A DNA stretch of 64,000 nucleotides from Alphaproteobacteria bacterium MedPE-SWcel (GCA_001874255.1 MPDC01000005.1:1-64000), one strand, 5' to 3'; counted from the stretch's first letter, positions 51,417-60,683 are shown. Notes: generated by a model from the letters alone, not told the origin. Numbers and translations: made by a program.

Positions 51417-54194
51417 ATGAGAAGGATTTTGAAAACCATGCCTGCCGAAAAGTCTGCGCAGAACTCCGTGAATGAGATGCTCTCCGATTCCGGCGTCAGC
51501 AAAAGCTGGTTCCTGGACGGATCCAATACCTCTACACCCGGCCTGCAGGTCGATGTCTCCAGTGTGTGGGACGATTATCGTGGCGAAGGCGTGTTGGTTG
51601 GGGTGCTCGATTCCCAGATCGATTATCATCACGCCGAGCTTGAAAGCGCCTATGATCTCGATCTGGACTACAACTTTGATTTCGGGACGGGTGATTTCAA
51701 CGTCAATTCCAAGAGCATCTCGGATTGGCACGGCACCATGGTCGCCGGCGTCATCGCCGCGGAAGGGGGCAATGAGACCGGCACGGTGGGGATCGCGCCT
51801 GAGGCCACCCTCGTGGGGCTGGGCATAAACTATAGCAGCTCGGATGTGCTGGACCAGATCCAGGACGGGCTGACCGCCGCCGCCGAGCTGGATGTGGTGA
51901 ACTGCAGCTGGAGCTTTACCCAGAACTTTGCCGATAATTTCAACCTGTCAGCCTACAGCCACCTTGGCGATACGCTGCAGTTTGTCGCCGAGACCGGGCG
52001 CGACGGGCTGGGCACCTCGATGGTGTTTTCCGCAGGCAACGGCGGCGCCACGGACACTTCCAACTATCACAACTTCCAGAACTCTCCCTATACGATCGCC
52101 GTGGGTGCCTTTTCGCAGGATGGCTCTGCCTGGGATAATTCCAGTATCGGCGCCAATGTTCTGGTTTCTGCGGCCGGGGACGACATCTTTACGACCCGTC
52201 CCAAAGGCGGGCTGACCACGACGGATGGCACCTCTTTCTCGGCGCCGGCGGTCTCTGCCGTGATTGCGCTGATGTATGAGGCCAACGAAGACCTGGGCTA
52301 CCGGGATGTGCAACAGATCCTGGCGTTCTCGGCGGAGCGTCAGCACCTCGGCGATTCCGCTCCCTATGGTCTTGGCTGGCAAACCAATTCTGCCGATACC
52401 TTCAATGGCGGCGGCATGCACTATAGTGACACCTTCGGTTATGGGGCGGTCAATGCCCATAATGCGGTGCGTCTGGCCGAAAGCTGGACCCAGCAGCAAA
52501 CCGCGCAAAACCGCGATACCGTTTCGGTGGCGCAGAATGTGGGTGCGCAATTGGTTGCGGGCACGACCGACCATGTCTCTATCGACATTCAGGTGGATCA
52601 GGACATTCTGGTTGAACATGTTCAGCTGACCATGGGCCTGACCTGGCGGTACACCGGGGATCTGGACATCTATCTGACCAGTGCCGAAGGCCAGCAGGTG
52701 CAACTGGTCTATGAAAATGAAGACAGCAGCCGTATCGGGAACCTGCGTGATTTCACCTTCGCCTCCGTTGCCTCCATGGGCGAGCTGGGCGCAGGCACCT
52801 GGACGCTGGACATATACAACCTCAATCTCGAAGCCGAAGAGCAAGGCGCCGCGATGACGGGCAATCTGATCAACGTGAACCTGGAGATCCATGGGGAAAC
52901 GGATGGTCTGGAAGACAATACATATGTCTATACGGATGAGTTCGGCGTCCTGTATGACGGGGATGATCTGGAGGCGCGCAGCCAATTGTCGGATACCGAC
53001 GGCGGCCATGATACCATCAATGCTGCGGCGGTGAGCTCTGACAGCTATATTGATCTCAGCGGCGCGTCCCTCAGCAATATCGCCAATACCGCGCTGGAGA
53101 TCCTGACCCCCGGAGCGATCGAATCGGCCTATGCCGGGGATGGCGACGATGTGCTGATCGGCAATGCTGCGGACAATCTCTTGTCCGGTGGGCGCGGAGA
53201 CGATCATTTCGAACTCAGTACCGGCAATGACACGATCGAGGGCGGTGCAGGCACCGACACGCTTCTGATCGGCGGCGCCCTCGCCAGCATCACCGCGACA
53301 TTGACCGATGCAGGCAGCTTTGTGCTGGGGTATCTCGGCGGCAGCTTCAGCACCGTATTCGGGGTTGAGTTCTTTGCCTTCACCGATGGTTCCTACAGTT
53401 GGGACAATATGGTCGCTCTGGTTGCCGACGGCACGGTTTCCCCGGTCAACCCGCTGCCGCCGGAAGACGAAGAGACGGATCCGGTCGATGTTCCGCCGAC
53501 AGTGGAAGACCCCGATGGGGACGATCCGGTGGGCGAAGATCCGACAGAGGATCCGGACATCGGTGATCCTATCAGCGTACCTCCGGGCAATCCCGGCGAC
53601 GATCCGCTCGCAACGGAAACCGGTGACAGCGGCGACAATCTCCTGGAGGGCGGCCGCGACAACGATGTCATGATGGGTCTGGGCGGCAATGACACGATCT
53701 TTGGCAACAAGGGCGATGACACCCTGGATGGCGGTACCGGCGATGATCAGCTGCGGGGCGGGGCAAACGATGACCTCCTGCTTGGCGGCGACGGACGCGA
53801 CCGTCTCTTTGGTCAGGCCGGGAATGACACGCTGGAAGGTGGTGACGGGCGCGATGTGCTCAAGGGTGGTGGCAATGACGACGTGCTCATTGGTGGCGCA
53901 GGGCGGGACCAGCTCTTTGGCGGGGCCGGGGCGGACAGTTTTGTCCTCTCTGTGGACCATCTGGAGGATTACGACCTTGTGCGGGACTTCAGCCAGAGCG
54001 ACGGCGACCGGATCATCGTGCAGGGGTCAGACCTCTATGATGCGGACGATCTGATCTTCCGCCAGTCGGGCGCCGATACCTACCTGGGGCTTGCCACTGG
54101 ATCGGGTGTCGTCGACATCGCCCGGATCGAAGATACCGCCGTGGGGGATCTCAGCCTGTCGCATGCGGACAACGGCGATCTGATCCTGATCTGA
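51417..54194 (+). CDS. Subtilisin-like protease with P domain and RTX repeats
   Basis: Secreted serine protease of 925 residues. Residues about 45-330 are an S8 domain with the triad D65 (VGVLDSQID), H105 (DWHGTMVAGVIAA) and S273 (GTSFSAPAVSAVIAL), and oxyanion Asn208 (FSAGNGG). Residues about 400-500 are a proprotein-convertase P domain (VEHVQLTMGLTWRYTGDLDIYLTSAEGQ, GTWTLDIYN). An isolated RTX block (about 575-610), an acidic Pro/Asp/Glu linker (about 680-745), then two dozen RTX half-repeats and a type I secretion-like C-terminus follow. No signal peptide is visible. The Kex2/furin-like pairing with RTX suggests an exported, calcium-dependent protease. It stands alone, with a hairpin over its ribosome site. 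Confidence 0.9.
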   Translation: MRRILKTMPAEKSAQNSVNEMLSDSGVSKSWFLDGSNTSTPGLQVDVSSVWDDYRGEGVLVGVLDSQIDYHHAELESAYDLDLDYNFDFGTGDFNVNSKSISDWHGTMVAGVIAAEGGNETGTVGIAPEATLVGLGINYSSSDVLDQIQDGLTAAAELDVVNCSWSFTQNFADNFNLSAYSHLGDTLQFVAETGRDGLGTSMVFSAGNGGATDTSNYHNFQNSPYTIAVGAFSQDGSAWDNSSIGANVLVSAAGDDIFTTRPKGGLTTTDGTSFSAPAVSAVIALMYEANEDLGYRDVQQILAFSAERQHLGDSAPYGLGWQTNSADTFNGGGMHYSDTFGYGAVNAHNAVRLAESWTQQQTAQNRDTVSVAQNVGAQLVAGTTDHVSIDIQVDQDILVEHVQLTMGLTWRYTGDLDIYLTSAEGQQVQLVYENEDSSRIGNLRDFTFASVASMGELGAGTWTLDIYNLNLEAEEQGAAMTGNLINVNLEIHGETDGLEDNTYVYTDEFGVLYDGDDLEARSQLSDTDGGHDTINAAAVSSDSYIDLSGASLSNIANTALEILTPGAIESAYAGDGDDVLIGNAADNLLSGGRGDDHFELSTGNDTIEGGAGTDTLLIGGALASITATLTDAGSFVLGYLGGSFSTVFGVEFFAFTDGSYSWDNMVALVADGTVSPVNPLPPEDEETDPVDVPPTVEDPDGDDPVGEDPTEDPDIGDPISVPPGNPGDDPLATETGDSGDNLLEGGRDNDVMMGLGGNDTIFGNKGDDTLDGGTGDDQLRGGANDDLLLGGDGRDRLFGQAGNDTLEGGDGRDVLKGGGNDDVLIGGAGRDQLFGGAGADSFVLSVDHLEDYDLVRDFSQSDGDRIIVQGSDLYDADDLIFRQSGADTYLGLATGSGVVDIARIEDTAVGDLSLSHADNGDLILI

Positions 54195-54226
54195 ACCTGA
54201 CGAAACGCCGGAGCGGACGGATGCAC

Positions 54227-55099
54227 CTATGCCGTCCGCTCCATCGGCGCAGGGGTAAATCGCGGCCAGGGCACACCACGCCCGAGCCGTTGCTCCAAAG
54301 CGGCAACATCATCGGCGTAGAATTCCCGTAGCCGTACCTCTGTCTCGGCCTCCATCGGGGCCACGGTATCGCGCAGAGCCTGGCGATTGGACTGACGCAT
54401 CTGACGCACGCCGGGGGCTGCCTTGATGGCCTCCACCACCCGGCCCAGGCCATTCTTGCGCGCGTAATTGCCGATCTTCCACAGCCGTTCGCCCAATGCG
54501 GCATTGCGATACTGGACACTTTCATTGGCCTTGAGGTCCAGAAACTCCGCCAGCGGCTCCAGCCCGAGCGCCTGCATGACCTCTTCTGCGGCCCCGACAC
54601 GGTCGCGTCGGATATCCTCCTGAAACATCACATGGATCTGATCGGCAGGGAAATGATCATACCAGGGGCCGAGGTGCTTTGCGTAAAGCCCCTGTTCCCG
54701 GTAGAGCGGATTATTGTCGAGGGCGGTCTCAAACCGCAGGTTCGGCCCGGAAATATGGCCTTTGCGCACCTCATGCAGGTGATTGGAAAAAATCCGGTCC
54801 ACCGGGTCGCGCAGCGCCACAAAGATCTGCAAATCCGGATTATAGGTGGCCGCCCGCGCCGCTGCGGCCGGGTGGATCAGGTATGACGGTGAGATTTCTC
54901 CGCGATGGCGATGCGGCGACGGGGAGTCAAAGTTGCGCTCGTACCATTCATAGCCACGATCGAAGTAATAGCTGAAGAAATCGACCTCTTTTACCTCGCT
55001 CACCCGCACATCCGGGCTTTGTTGCAGAACCCCATAGAGCCAGGTGGAGGCCGATTTTTGCGCGCCAATTCCGATAAAACTCGCCTGCAAAGGTCGCAT
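54227..55099 (-). CDS. Sulfotransferase domain protein
   Basis: Protein of 290 residues in the heparan-sulfate-sulfotransferase-like family (Sulfotransfer_1). The PAPS 5'-phosphosulfate loop is G-A-Q-K-S-A-S-T-W-L (12-21), the 3'-phosphate site is VALRDPVDRIFSNH, and EISPSYL with YAKHLGPWYDHFP are family hallmarks. The ATG at 55099 follows AAGGACAAG; a TTG-initiated longer frame is less likely. It is next to an initiating sugar transferase and near Sat-CysC, so it likely sulfates an exopolysaccharide. Confidence 0.88.
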   Translation of the reverse strand: MRPLQASFIGIGAQKSASTWLYGVLQQSPDVRVSEVKEVDFFSYYFDRGYEWYERNFDSPSPHRHRGEISPSYLIHPAAAARAATYNPDLQIFVALRDPVDRIFSNHLHEVRKGHISGPNLRFETALDNNPLYREQGLYAKHLGPWYDHFPADQIHVMFQEDIRRDRVGAAEEVMQALGLEPLAEFLDLKANESVQYRNAALGERLWKIGNYARKNGLGRVVEAIKAAPGVRQMRQSNRQALRDTVAPMEAETEVRLREFYADDVAALEQRLGRGVPWPRFTPAPMERTA

Positions 55100-55351
55100 C
55101 TCTTGTCCTTCCAAGGCCCTTCAGATCTTCCTGCTGTGCCGCATCATTGCCTTGTGCGGCCACTCCCCGCTGCCCCTGTCCCCGCGGCCAGTCCCCTGGT
55201 CATCCGTGCCCCCGGTCATCCGTGGGGACTTGGAGCGGTCAGGGTTTGGGACTTCAGACCAGCCGCCCGCCAGATCCGGCGTCTGCGGCTGGTCTCTTGC
55301 TGGCGAAAGCCCCAAACCAATGCTGCAATGCGTCCTTCTGGACGTCCCGCC

Positions 55352-56029
55352 TCAGCGTCCGGTACATCCCAGCACCGACAGACCCGTCCTGACAATGATC
55401 CCGAGGTCGGCGCGCAGGCTGCACATGGACAGATAGGCCACATCCAGCGCCACCCGTTCATTGTAGCTGATGTCATTGCGCCCTGACACCTGCCACAGAC
55501 CGGTGATTCCGGGCTTCTGAGCGAGATAGGAGGGCAGGCTGTCGCGATATTTTTCCAGCTCTTTGGTGACCACGGGGCGCGGCCCCACAAAGCTCATTTC
55601 ACCCTTCAGGACGTTCCAGATCTGGGGCAGTTCATCGAGGCTGGTTTTGCGGATGAAATCACCAAATCTGGTGATCCGCGGATCATTGGTCAGCTTGTGA
55701 TCGCGGTCCCACTCGGCGGCAGCTTCGGGATTGCATTTCAGGTAGGCCTCAAGGCGTGCCTCGGCGTCGATCACCATGCTGCGCACTTTCCAGCATTTGA
55801 AAGTCTTGCCGTTTCGGCCCACCCTCTGATGGCCGAAAAAACCGGCTCCGCCGTCTCTGCGCGCAATCAGCCAAAGGCCCAGAATAATCGGAGCCACGAT
55901 CGGCAGCAGCGCCAGCGCGAAACATATATCAAACAAGCGCTTGCCGAACCGAAGGTAGAGACCAGAGACATCGCCTGCGCGCCGGCCCTGTGCATGTTGG
56001 GCTGATAAAGCAAAGTCTTGCATCGTCAT
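55352..56029 (-). CDS. Undecaprenyl-phosphate sugar transferase (ExoY-like)
   Basis: Initiating glycosyl-1-phosphate transferase of 225 residues. One N-terminal membrane hairpin ([31 protein letters not shown]) is followed by the catalytic core: [24 protein letters not shown], then [27 protein letters not shown], then [29 protein letters not shown]. It places the first sugar on undecaprenyl phosphate. It is short, lacking the N-terminal four-helix domain of WbaP-type proteins. The start is the first or third codon (MTM). Together with the 11-18 kb genes it could start the same polysaccharide. Confidence 0.92.
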   Translation of the reverse strand: MTMQDFALSAQHAQGRRAGDVSGLYLRFGKRLFDICFALALLPIVAPIILGLWLIARRDGGAGFFGHQRVGRNGKTFKCWKVRSMVIDAEARLEAYLKCNPEAAAEWDRDHKLTNDPRITRFGDFIRKTSLDELPQIWNVLKGEMSFVGPRPVVTKELEKYRDSLPSYLAQKPGITGLWQVSGRNDISYNERVALDVAYLSMCSLRADLGIIVRTGLSVLGCTGR

Positions 56030-56692
56030 ATTAAAAACCCCTTAGAAAAATACATCGAAATATTGTGGCGACTCTCTTTCAAGCAGATCGTCGCTTACGC
56101 CTTATGACCAATTCATACTAAATTTATGTTTAATATTCACGACTTTTGACACAGATAGTTAACGAATGCACCGGAAATCTCCTAAAAAAGTTGCGGCTGC
56201 ACATCGTTCCAGCACTGCTCCTCATTGAAAACTCTGCGGTTTTCAGCGGACTCCTGGGCTGTTGGCGAGCCTCAATTTTGAGCATTGAAATCAGACGAGG
56301 CCCGAAGGGGGCGGGTCTGGCAGGCCGGATCGGAGAGCTGCGCCCCCGATTCTGTCGGGCGTTTCCGGCCTGTTTCAGGGGCTCTGCGCTGCGCTTGGGC
56401 ACCTGCATATGCCTGCGATTGGAATCATCACCAGTGGCAGTCTGGGGTGCCGGTCGAGCGTGCCGGAGTAGCCGCCTATGGTCGAGGATCCACGGGACGC
56501 AGGGGACGCGCGGCGCGCCAACACCGCCCTGGTGACCCGACTGGTTTCAGGAAATGGGTCTCTCGTACCACAGTTGCGCGCAGGCTGCCCTGTTCCCCGG
56601 CGGCGACTGGACAAGGCCCTGCCTCACTCGGTATCTCTCGGGGACGTATTTTCAGTTCCTCGCCTTTGGGCGCTAAACGATAGAGTTTATTT
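56030..56692. other. Gene-free divergent region
   Basis: About 660 bases between the sugar transferase and Sat-CysC genes without a supported frame. The first 130 bases are AT-rich and probably hold the sugar transferase promoter. A small inverted repeat GAAAAC / GTTTTC lies at 56227-56244. The second half is GC-rich and unremarkable until the Sat-CysC leader. Confidence 0.5.
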
Positions 56693-58411
56693 ATGACCAT
56701 GTTGAAAAATTTGGCTCCGATCCCGGAGCTCTACGTATCTTATGACTCGGCTCAGAAACTGAAGGTCGAGGCGGGCGATCTGACCAGTCACGATCTCACC
56801 CCGCGCCAGATTTGCGATCTCGAGCTCTTGATGAACGGTGGCTTCAACCCGCTCAAGGGCTTCCTGAGCGAAGAAGACTACACCGGTGTGGTCGACAATA
56901 TGCGCCTCGCCGACGGCCAGCTCTGGCCGATGCCCGTCACCCTCGACGTGACCGAGGATTTCGCCGCCTCCATCGAAATCGGCCAGGATATTGCCCTGCG
57001 CGATCAGGAAGGCGTCATCCTCGCCACCATGACCGTCACCGACCGCTGGGAGCCGAACAAATCCCGCGAGGCCGAACAGGTCTTTGGCGCCGACGATCTG
57101 GCGCATCCGGCGGTGAACTACCTGCATCATACCGCCGGCAAGATCTACCTCGGCGGCCCGGTGACCGGCATCCAGCAGCCCATCCACTATGATTTCCGCG
57201 CCCGCCGCGACACGCCGAACGAGCTGCGCGCCTATTTCCGCAAGCTGGGCTGGCGCAAGGTCGTGGCCTTTCAGACCCGCAACCCGCTGCACCGCGCGCA
57301 TCAGGAACTGACCTTCCGCGCCGCCCGCGAGGCCCAGGCCAACCTGCTGATCCACCCGGTCGTGGGCATGACCAAACCCGGCGATGTGGACCATTTCACC
57401 CGCGTGCGCTGCTACGAGGCGGTGCTGGACAAATACCCGGCCGCCACCACCTCCATGAGCCTGCTGAACCTGGCGATGCGCATGGCCGGCCCGCGCGAGG
57501 CGGTCTGGCACGGGCTGATCCGCAAGAACCACGGCTGCACCCATTTCATCGTCGGCCGCGACCACGCAGGCCCCGGCAAGAACTCCGCCGGCGAGGATTT
57601 CTACGGCCCCTATGACGCGCAGGAGCTGTTCCGCACCCATCAGGAGGAAATGGGCATCGAAATGGTCGATTTCAAACACATGGTCTATGTGCAGGAACGC
57701 GCCCAATACGAACCCGCCGATGAAATCGCCGACAAGGATGACGTGACCATCCTCAATATCTCCGGCACCGAATTGCGCCGCCGCCTGGCCGAAGGTCTGG
57801 AGATCCCGGAGTGGTTCTCCTTCCCCGAGGTGGTGACCGAGCTGCGCAAGACCAAGCCGCCGCGCTCGAAACAGGGGTTCACGGTGTTTTTCACCGGGTT
57901 TTCCGGCTCTGGCAAATCCACCATCGCCAACGCGCTGATGGTCAAGCTGATGGAGATGGGCGGCCGCCCGGTGACGCTGCTGGACGGCGATATCGTGCGC
58001 AAGAACCTCAGCTCGGAGCTGGGATTCTCAAAAGAGCACCGTGATCTCAACATCAAACGCATTGGCTATGTGGCCTCCGAGATCACCAAGAACGGCGGCA
58101 TTGCGATCTGTGCTCCGATTGCGCCCTATGCCTCCACCCGGCGTCACGTGCGCGAAGAGATCGAGCAGTTCGGGGCCTTTGTCGAAGTGCATGTCGCGAC
58201 CACGCTGGAGGAATGCGAACGCCGTGACCGCAAGGGGCTCTACAAGCTGGCGCGCGAGGGCAAGATCAAGGAGTTCACGGGGATTTCCGACCCTTACGAC
58301 GTGCCGGAGGTGCCGGAGCTTCGGGTCGAGACCGAAAACGTCGAGGTCGACAACTGCGCCCATCAGGTGCTGCTGAAGCTCGAGAGCATGGGGCTGATCA
58401 GCGCCAGCTGA
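56693..58411 (+). CDS. Sulfate adenylyltransferase / APS kinase fusion
   Basis: Bifunctional protein of 572 residues (Sat-CysC) that makes APS and then PAPS from sulfate and ATP (EC 2.7.7.4 and 2.7.1.25). Residues about 1-385 are ATP sulfurylase with QTRNPLHRAH (194-203), the GRDHAGPG loop and ISGTELRRRLAEG. Residues about 395-572 are APS kinase with P-loop GFSGSGKST, LLDGDIVRKNLS and GFSKEHRDLNIKRIGYVASEI. The fusion of the single-chain sulfurylase with the kinase, rather than CysDN, suits PAPS supply for sulfation. Two sulfotransferases lie in the window. The start is ATG 56693 or the third codon (56699). Confidence 0.95.
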   Translation: MTMLKNLAPIPELYVSYDSAQKLKVEAGDLTSHDLTPRQICDLELLMNGGFNPLKGFLSEEDYTGVVDNMRLADGQLWPMPVTLDVTEDFAASIEIGQDIALRDQEGVILATMTVTDRWEPNKSREAEQVFGADDLAHPAVNYLHHTAGKIYLGGPVTGIQQPIHYDFRARRDTPNELRAYFRKLGWRKVVAFQTRNPLHRAHQELTFRAAREAQANLLIHPVVGMTKPGDVDHFTRVRCYEAVLDKYPAATTSMSLLNLAMRMAGPREAVWHGLIRKNHGCTHFIVGRDHAGPGKNSAGEDFYGPYDAQELFRTHQEEMGIEMVDFKHMVYVQERAQYEPADEIADKDDVTILNISGTELRRRLAEGLEIPEWFSFPEVVTELRKTKPPRSKQGFTVFFTGFSGSGKSTIANALMVKLMEMGGRPVTLLDGDIVRKNLSSELGFSKEHRDLNIKRIGYVASEITKNGGIAICAPIAPYASTRRHVREEIEQFGAFVEVHVATTLEECERRDRKGLYKLAREGKIKEFTGISDPYDVPEVPELRVETENVEVDNCAHQVLLKLESMGLISAS

Positions 58412-58458
58412 CGTGCCGCGACGGCCGGTGCATGGCCCTGTGTCCAGCGACAGACATG

Positions 58459-58488
58459 AACGGTCCGCCCCCTGGCGGGCCGTTTTTC
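58459..58488 (+). terminator. Terminator after Sat-CysC
   Basis: Eleven-base-pair stem AACGGTCCGCC / GGCGGGCCGTT (one T-G pair), 4-base loop, then TTTTT, 48 bases after the stop. Confidence 0.85.
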
Positions 58489-58513
58489 GGTTGCGCCAGA
58501 GGTCAGAGCCGCG

Positions 58514-58584
58514 TTCAGGCGAGATCCCGATCAGTCTTCGGGCCAGTGATCGGGCCAGCGATCGGGACCGGACTTCAGGCGAGA
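58514..58584. repeat. Short tandem repeats at the end of the phzF-like gene
   Basis: Three 12-base units related to GATCGGGCCAGC (58536-58571) lie between two copies of TTCAGGCGAGA (58514 and 58573). The second copy holds the stop codon of the minus-strand gene. Confidence 0.6.
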
Positions 58585-59471
58585 CGGTCCAGCCGCTCTG
58601 GCAGGTCGACCGTGCCGCGCATCATCACATATCCCTTGCCACCGACCCGCACGCCGGCAATCGCATCCGCCGGGCCGACCCGGCTCACCTCGGCCTGCCC
58701 CGGCCGCCCCATCAGATGGCCCTGTTCGGCGGTGAAACTGGTCTTCGGCATCAGGCCGTGACGCCACAAATAGGCAGCCATCGCCCCCGTTGCCGAGCCG
58801 GTAAAGGCGTCCTCCGGCGGGCTTGGCGGCATCAGCAACAGCCGAGAGAACGTATCCCCCGTCGCGCTCATGCCCTGCAGCGTCACCAGAAAAGGCTCCA
58901 TCATGTCGCTGCCGTCGCTGCCAAGCGCATGGCCGAGATCCGCCATTGCCGCGCCCTCCAGCCGCGCGGACTTCAGCGCCGCGTGATCGCGCAGGACGGT
59001 GATGCAGAATGGCAGGCCGGTGGAGACAAGTTGCGGCGGTGCCACGATCGCATCGGGCGGCAAGGAGATGGCCCGCGCCACCAGATCCGCAGGGGGCATG
59101 GGGCCGAACTCCGGCGCCACCTGCTGCATGACGATCCGGTTCCCCTCCAGATCCACCGGCACGATGCCGGCCCCTGTTTCCAGCGTGATCTGGTCACCCG
59201 CGATCATGCCCCGATCGCGCATCGCCGCAACCGTCGCAATCGTGGGATGGCCGGCAAAGGGGATCTCGCGGCTGGCCAGATAATAGCGCACCCGGATATC
59301 CGCGACCTCCGAAGGTCCCGTGAAGGTGCATTCCACCAGCGAGGTCTCGCGCACATAGGCGCAGGCCACCGCCTCCGGCAGATGGGCGCCGCCATGCACC
59401 ACCGCGCATCCATTGCCCCCAAAGGGGCTGTCGGTAAAGGCATCGACCCAATCAAACGGAAACTCAGGCAT
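58575..59471 (-). CDS. PhzF-family isomerase-like protein
   Basis: Protein of 298 residues with the diaminopimelate-epimerase-like fold of PhzF/YddE. Landmarks are DWVDAFTDSPFGGNGCAVV at the N-terminus with a conserved Cys-type turn, REIPFAGHPTIATVAAM (the PhzF motif) and EDAFTGSATGAMAAYLWRHGLM in the second half. The catalytic glutamate found after the N-terminal beta hairpin in PhzF may correspond to E47 in SLVECTF. Members are mostly uncharacterised isomerases. No phenazine genes accompany it. Confidence 0.88.
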   Translation of the reverse strand: MPEFPFDWVDAFTDSPFGGNGCAVVHGGAHLPEAVACAYVRETSLVECTFTGPSEVADIRVRYYLASREIPFAGHPTIATVAAMRDRGMIAGDQITLETGAGIVPVDLEGNRIVMQQVAPEFGPMPPADLVARAISLPPDAIVAPPQLVSTGLPFCITVLRDHAALKSARLEGAAMADLGHALGSDGSDMMEPFLVTLQGMSATGDTFSRLLLMPPSPPEDAFTGSATGAMAAYLWRHGLMPKTSFTAEQGHLMGRPGQAEVSRVGPADAIAGVRVGGKGYVMMRGTVDLPERLDRLA

Positions 59472-59573
59472 CTTGCGCTCCTACTGGTTCTGAACTCTGC
59501 GCAGGCAAGCATCTGCGCCCGCAACGCTCAAGCCGTAGCGCCTGTGCCGATACAAAGTTTATCAATCGCCCCG

Positions 59574-59609
59574 TTGCGCGTCCGGTTGCGCGTCCGGTTG
59601 CGCGTCCGG
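59574..59609. repeat. Tandem 12-bp repeat, three perfect copies
   Basis: TTGCGCGTCCGG occurs three times head to tail, with a partial degenerate copy after it. Non-coding, about 100 bases upstream of the PhzF-like start. Confidence 0.9.
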
Positions 59610-59724
59610 TCGCGTGCCCCGTCGTGGGCGCATCCCGAAGCCGACAAGACGCCGCCTCTCTGGCCGGAAGGACGGCCCCACCTCGGCGGCCGGAGGGACA
59701 CCCCGCCTCTGCGGGCTGAACGAC

Positions 59725-59759
59725 AAAACCCCGCCGCTCCGGGCGGAGGGCGGGGTTTT
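59725..59759 (-). terminator. Terminator of the hsp20-DUF1150 transcript
   Basis: Eleven-base-pair stem AAAACCCCGCC / GGCGGGGTTTT with an inner CTCC / GGAG pairing in the loop. On the minus strand it ends in TTTT, about 90 bases after the DUF1150 stop. Confidence 0.85.
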
Positions 59760-59847
59760 CATTTCAACCGTCAACAGTGCGGTCGGCGCGCCCAGCGACG
59801 CCCCAAAGACGCGCCTGCTCCGCTGCGCGCTGCGCTGCGGGTTCGCT

Positions 59848-60072
59848 CTAGTGTACGGGAACCGGCGCGTAGTCGTGCTGGCGCGCCAGTACGAACGCCA
59901 TGTGGCGATCCGCCACCAGAGCAAGCTGTTCGCCCGCCTCATCGTGCACGGCATAAAGCTGCTTGCGGCCGGGGACAGTGGCCTGAACCGTCTCTGGCAG
60001 ATCGGCAACCTCCACGGTTTTCACGTAAACGGTGCGTCCGCCGGTTTCTGCGAAATCTACTGGTGTCTGCAT
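59848..60072 (-). CDS. DUF1150 family protein
   Basis: Small protein of 74 residues with the family's pattern: TVYVKTVEVADLPETVQ, then QLYAVHDEAGEQLALVADRHMAFVLARQHDYAPVPVH. The family is confined largely to alphaproteobacteria and lies next to a small heat-shock protein, as here (3-base gap). Function unknown; a partner role for Hsp20 is plausible. Confidence 0.88.
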   Translation of the reverse strand: MQTPVDFAETGGRTVYVKTVEVADLPETVQATVPGRKQLYAVHDEAGEQLALVADRHMAFVLARQHDYAPVPVH

Positions 60073-60075
60073 GAT

Positions 60076-60489
60076 TTACCCCTTTCTTATGTTGATAGTC
60101 TGGACAACGGTCTCTGGTCGCGAGCGGGTCAGATCCACGTGCAACAGCCCGTTTTCCATCACCGCTTCGCCGACTTCGACGCCATCGGCCAGCACGAACA
60201 TGCGCTGGAACTGACGCGCGGCAATGCCACGATGCAAAAAGATCCGCCCATCGGAGTCATCGCTTTGACGCCCGCGAATCACCAATTGCCGGTCTTCGAT
60301 GGTGATCGCGAGATCCTGTTCCGCAAATCCCGCCACCGCCAGCGTGATGCGGTAGGAATCATCGGAGGTCTGTTCGATATTATAGGGGGGATAGCCTTCA
60401 TTGCCGGATTTGGCAGAGCGCTCCAGCAAGCGTTCGAGCTGTTCAAAGCCCAACATATGCGGATATGCGCCCAAGGTAAGTTTCGACAC
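60076..60489 (-). CDS. Small heat-shock protein, Hsp20 family
   Basis: Chaperone of 137 residues with an alpha-crystallin domain (about 38-130): NIEQTSDDSYRITLAVAGFAEQDLAITIEDRQLVIRGRQ, then FLHRGIAARQFQRMFVLADGVEVGEAVMENGLLHVDL, the G-L-L-x-V-x-L-like motif near the end. It holds unfolding proteins in oligomers (IbpA type). A sigma-32-type promoter lies 70-97 bases upstream, so heat induction is expected. Confidence 0.93.
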   Translation of the reverse strand: MSKLTLGAYPHMLGFEQLERLLERSAKSGNEGYPPYNIEQTSDDSYRITLAVAGFAEQDLAITIEDRQLVIRGRQSDDSDGRIFLHRGIAARQFQRMFVLADGVEVGEAVMENGLLHVDLTRSRPETVVQTINIRKG

Positions 60490-60558
60490 TGTTTCTCGTC
60501 CTTAATTCGAAAGCGACGTTTTCTTTCGGTCCCATTCAGGCAACCGCTGTGCTATAGG

Positions 60559-60586
60559 ATATGGGATGTATTTGCCGTTTCACAAG
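60559..60586 (-). promoter_or_regulatory. Heat-shock (sigma-32) promoter of hsp20
   Basis: On the minus strand CTTGTGA (60586-60580), 14 bases, then CCCATAT (60565-60559). The -10 matches the RpoH consensus CCCATNT exactly and the -35 matches its CTTG core. Confidence 0.75.
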
Positions 60587-60683
60587 TCCCAGGTTCAGCT
60601 TTCCGAACAAAGGTGCCTTTGGCGCCCCGATCGGACTGAGCCTACTGCCCCTATCGTTTCACTGTCCTTAACAAGAGTCGCAA

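Larger units (their letters stand above)
59472..59847. other. Gene-free region with repeat and terminator
   Basis: About 375 bases between the PhzF-like gene and the DUF1150 gene. It contains a 12-bp tandem repeat and a strong terminator (separate entries). No frame is supported. Confidence 0.6.

Noticed and set aside
51948-53960. 670-residue frame antisense to the protease gene
   Set aside because: Shadow of the RTX and protease domains; no family resemblance.
58413-60074. 553-residue plus-strand frame after Sat-CysC
   Set aside because: It runs antisense to the PhzF-like gene and through the repeats and the terminator. Its product is Arg/His/Pro-rich with no domain.
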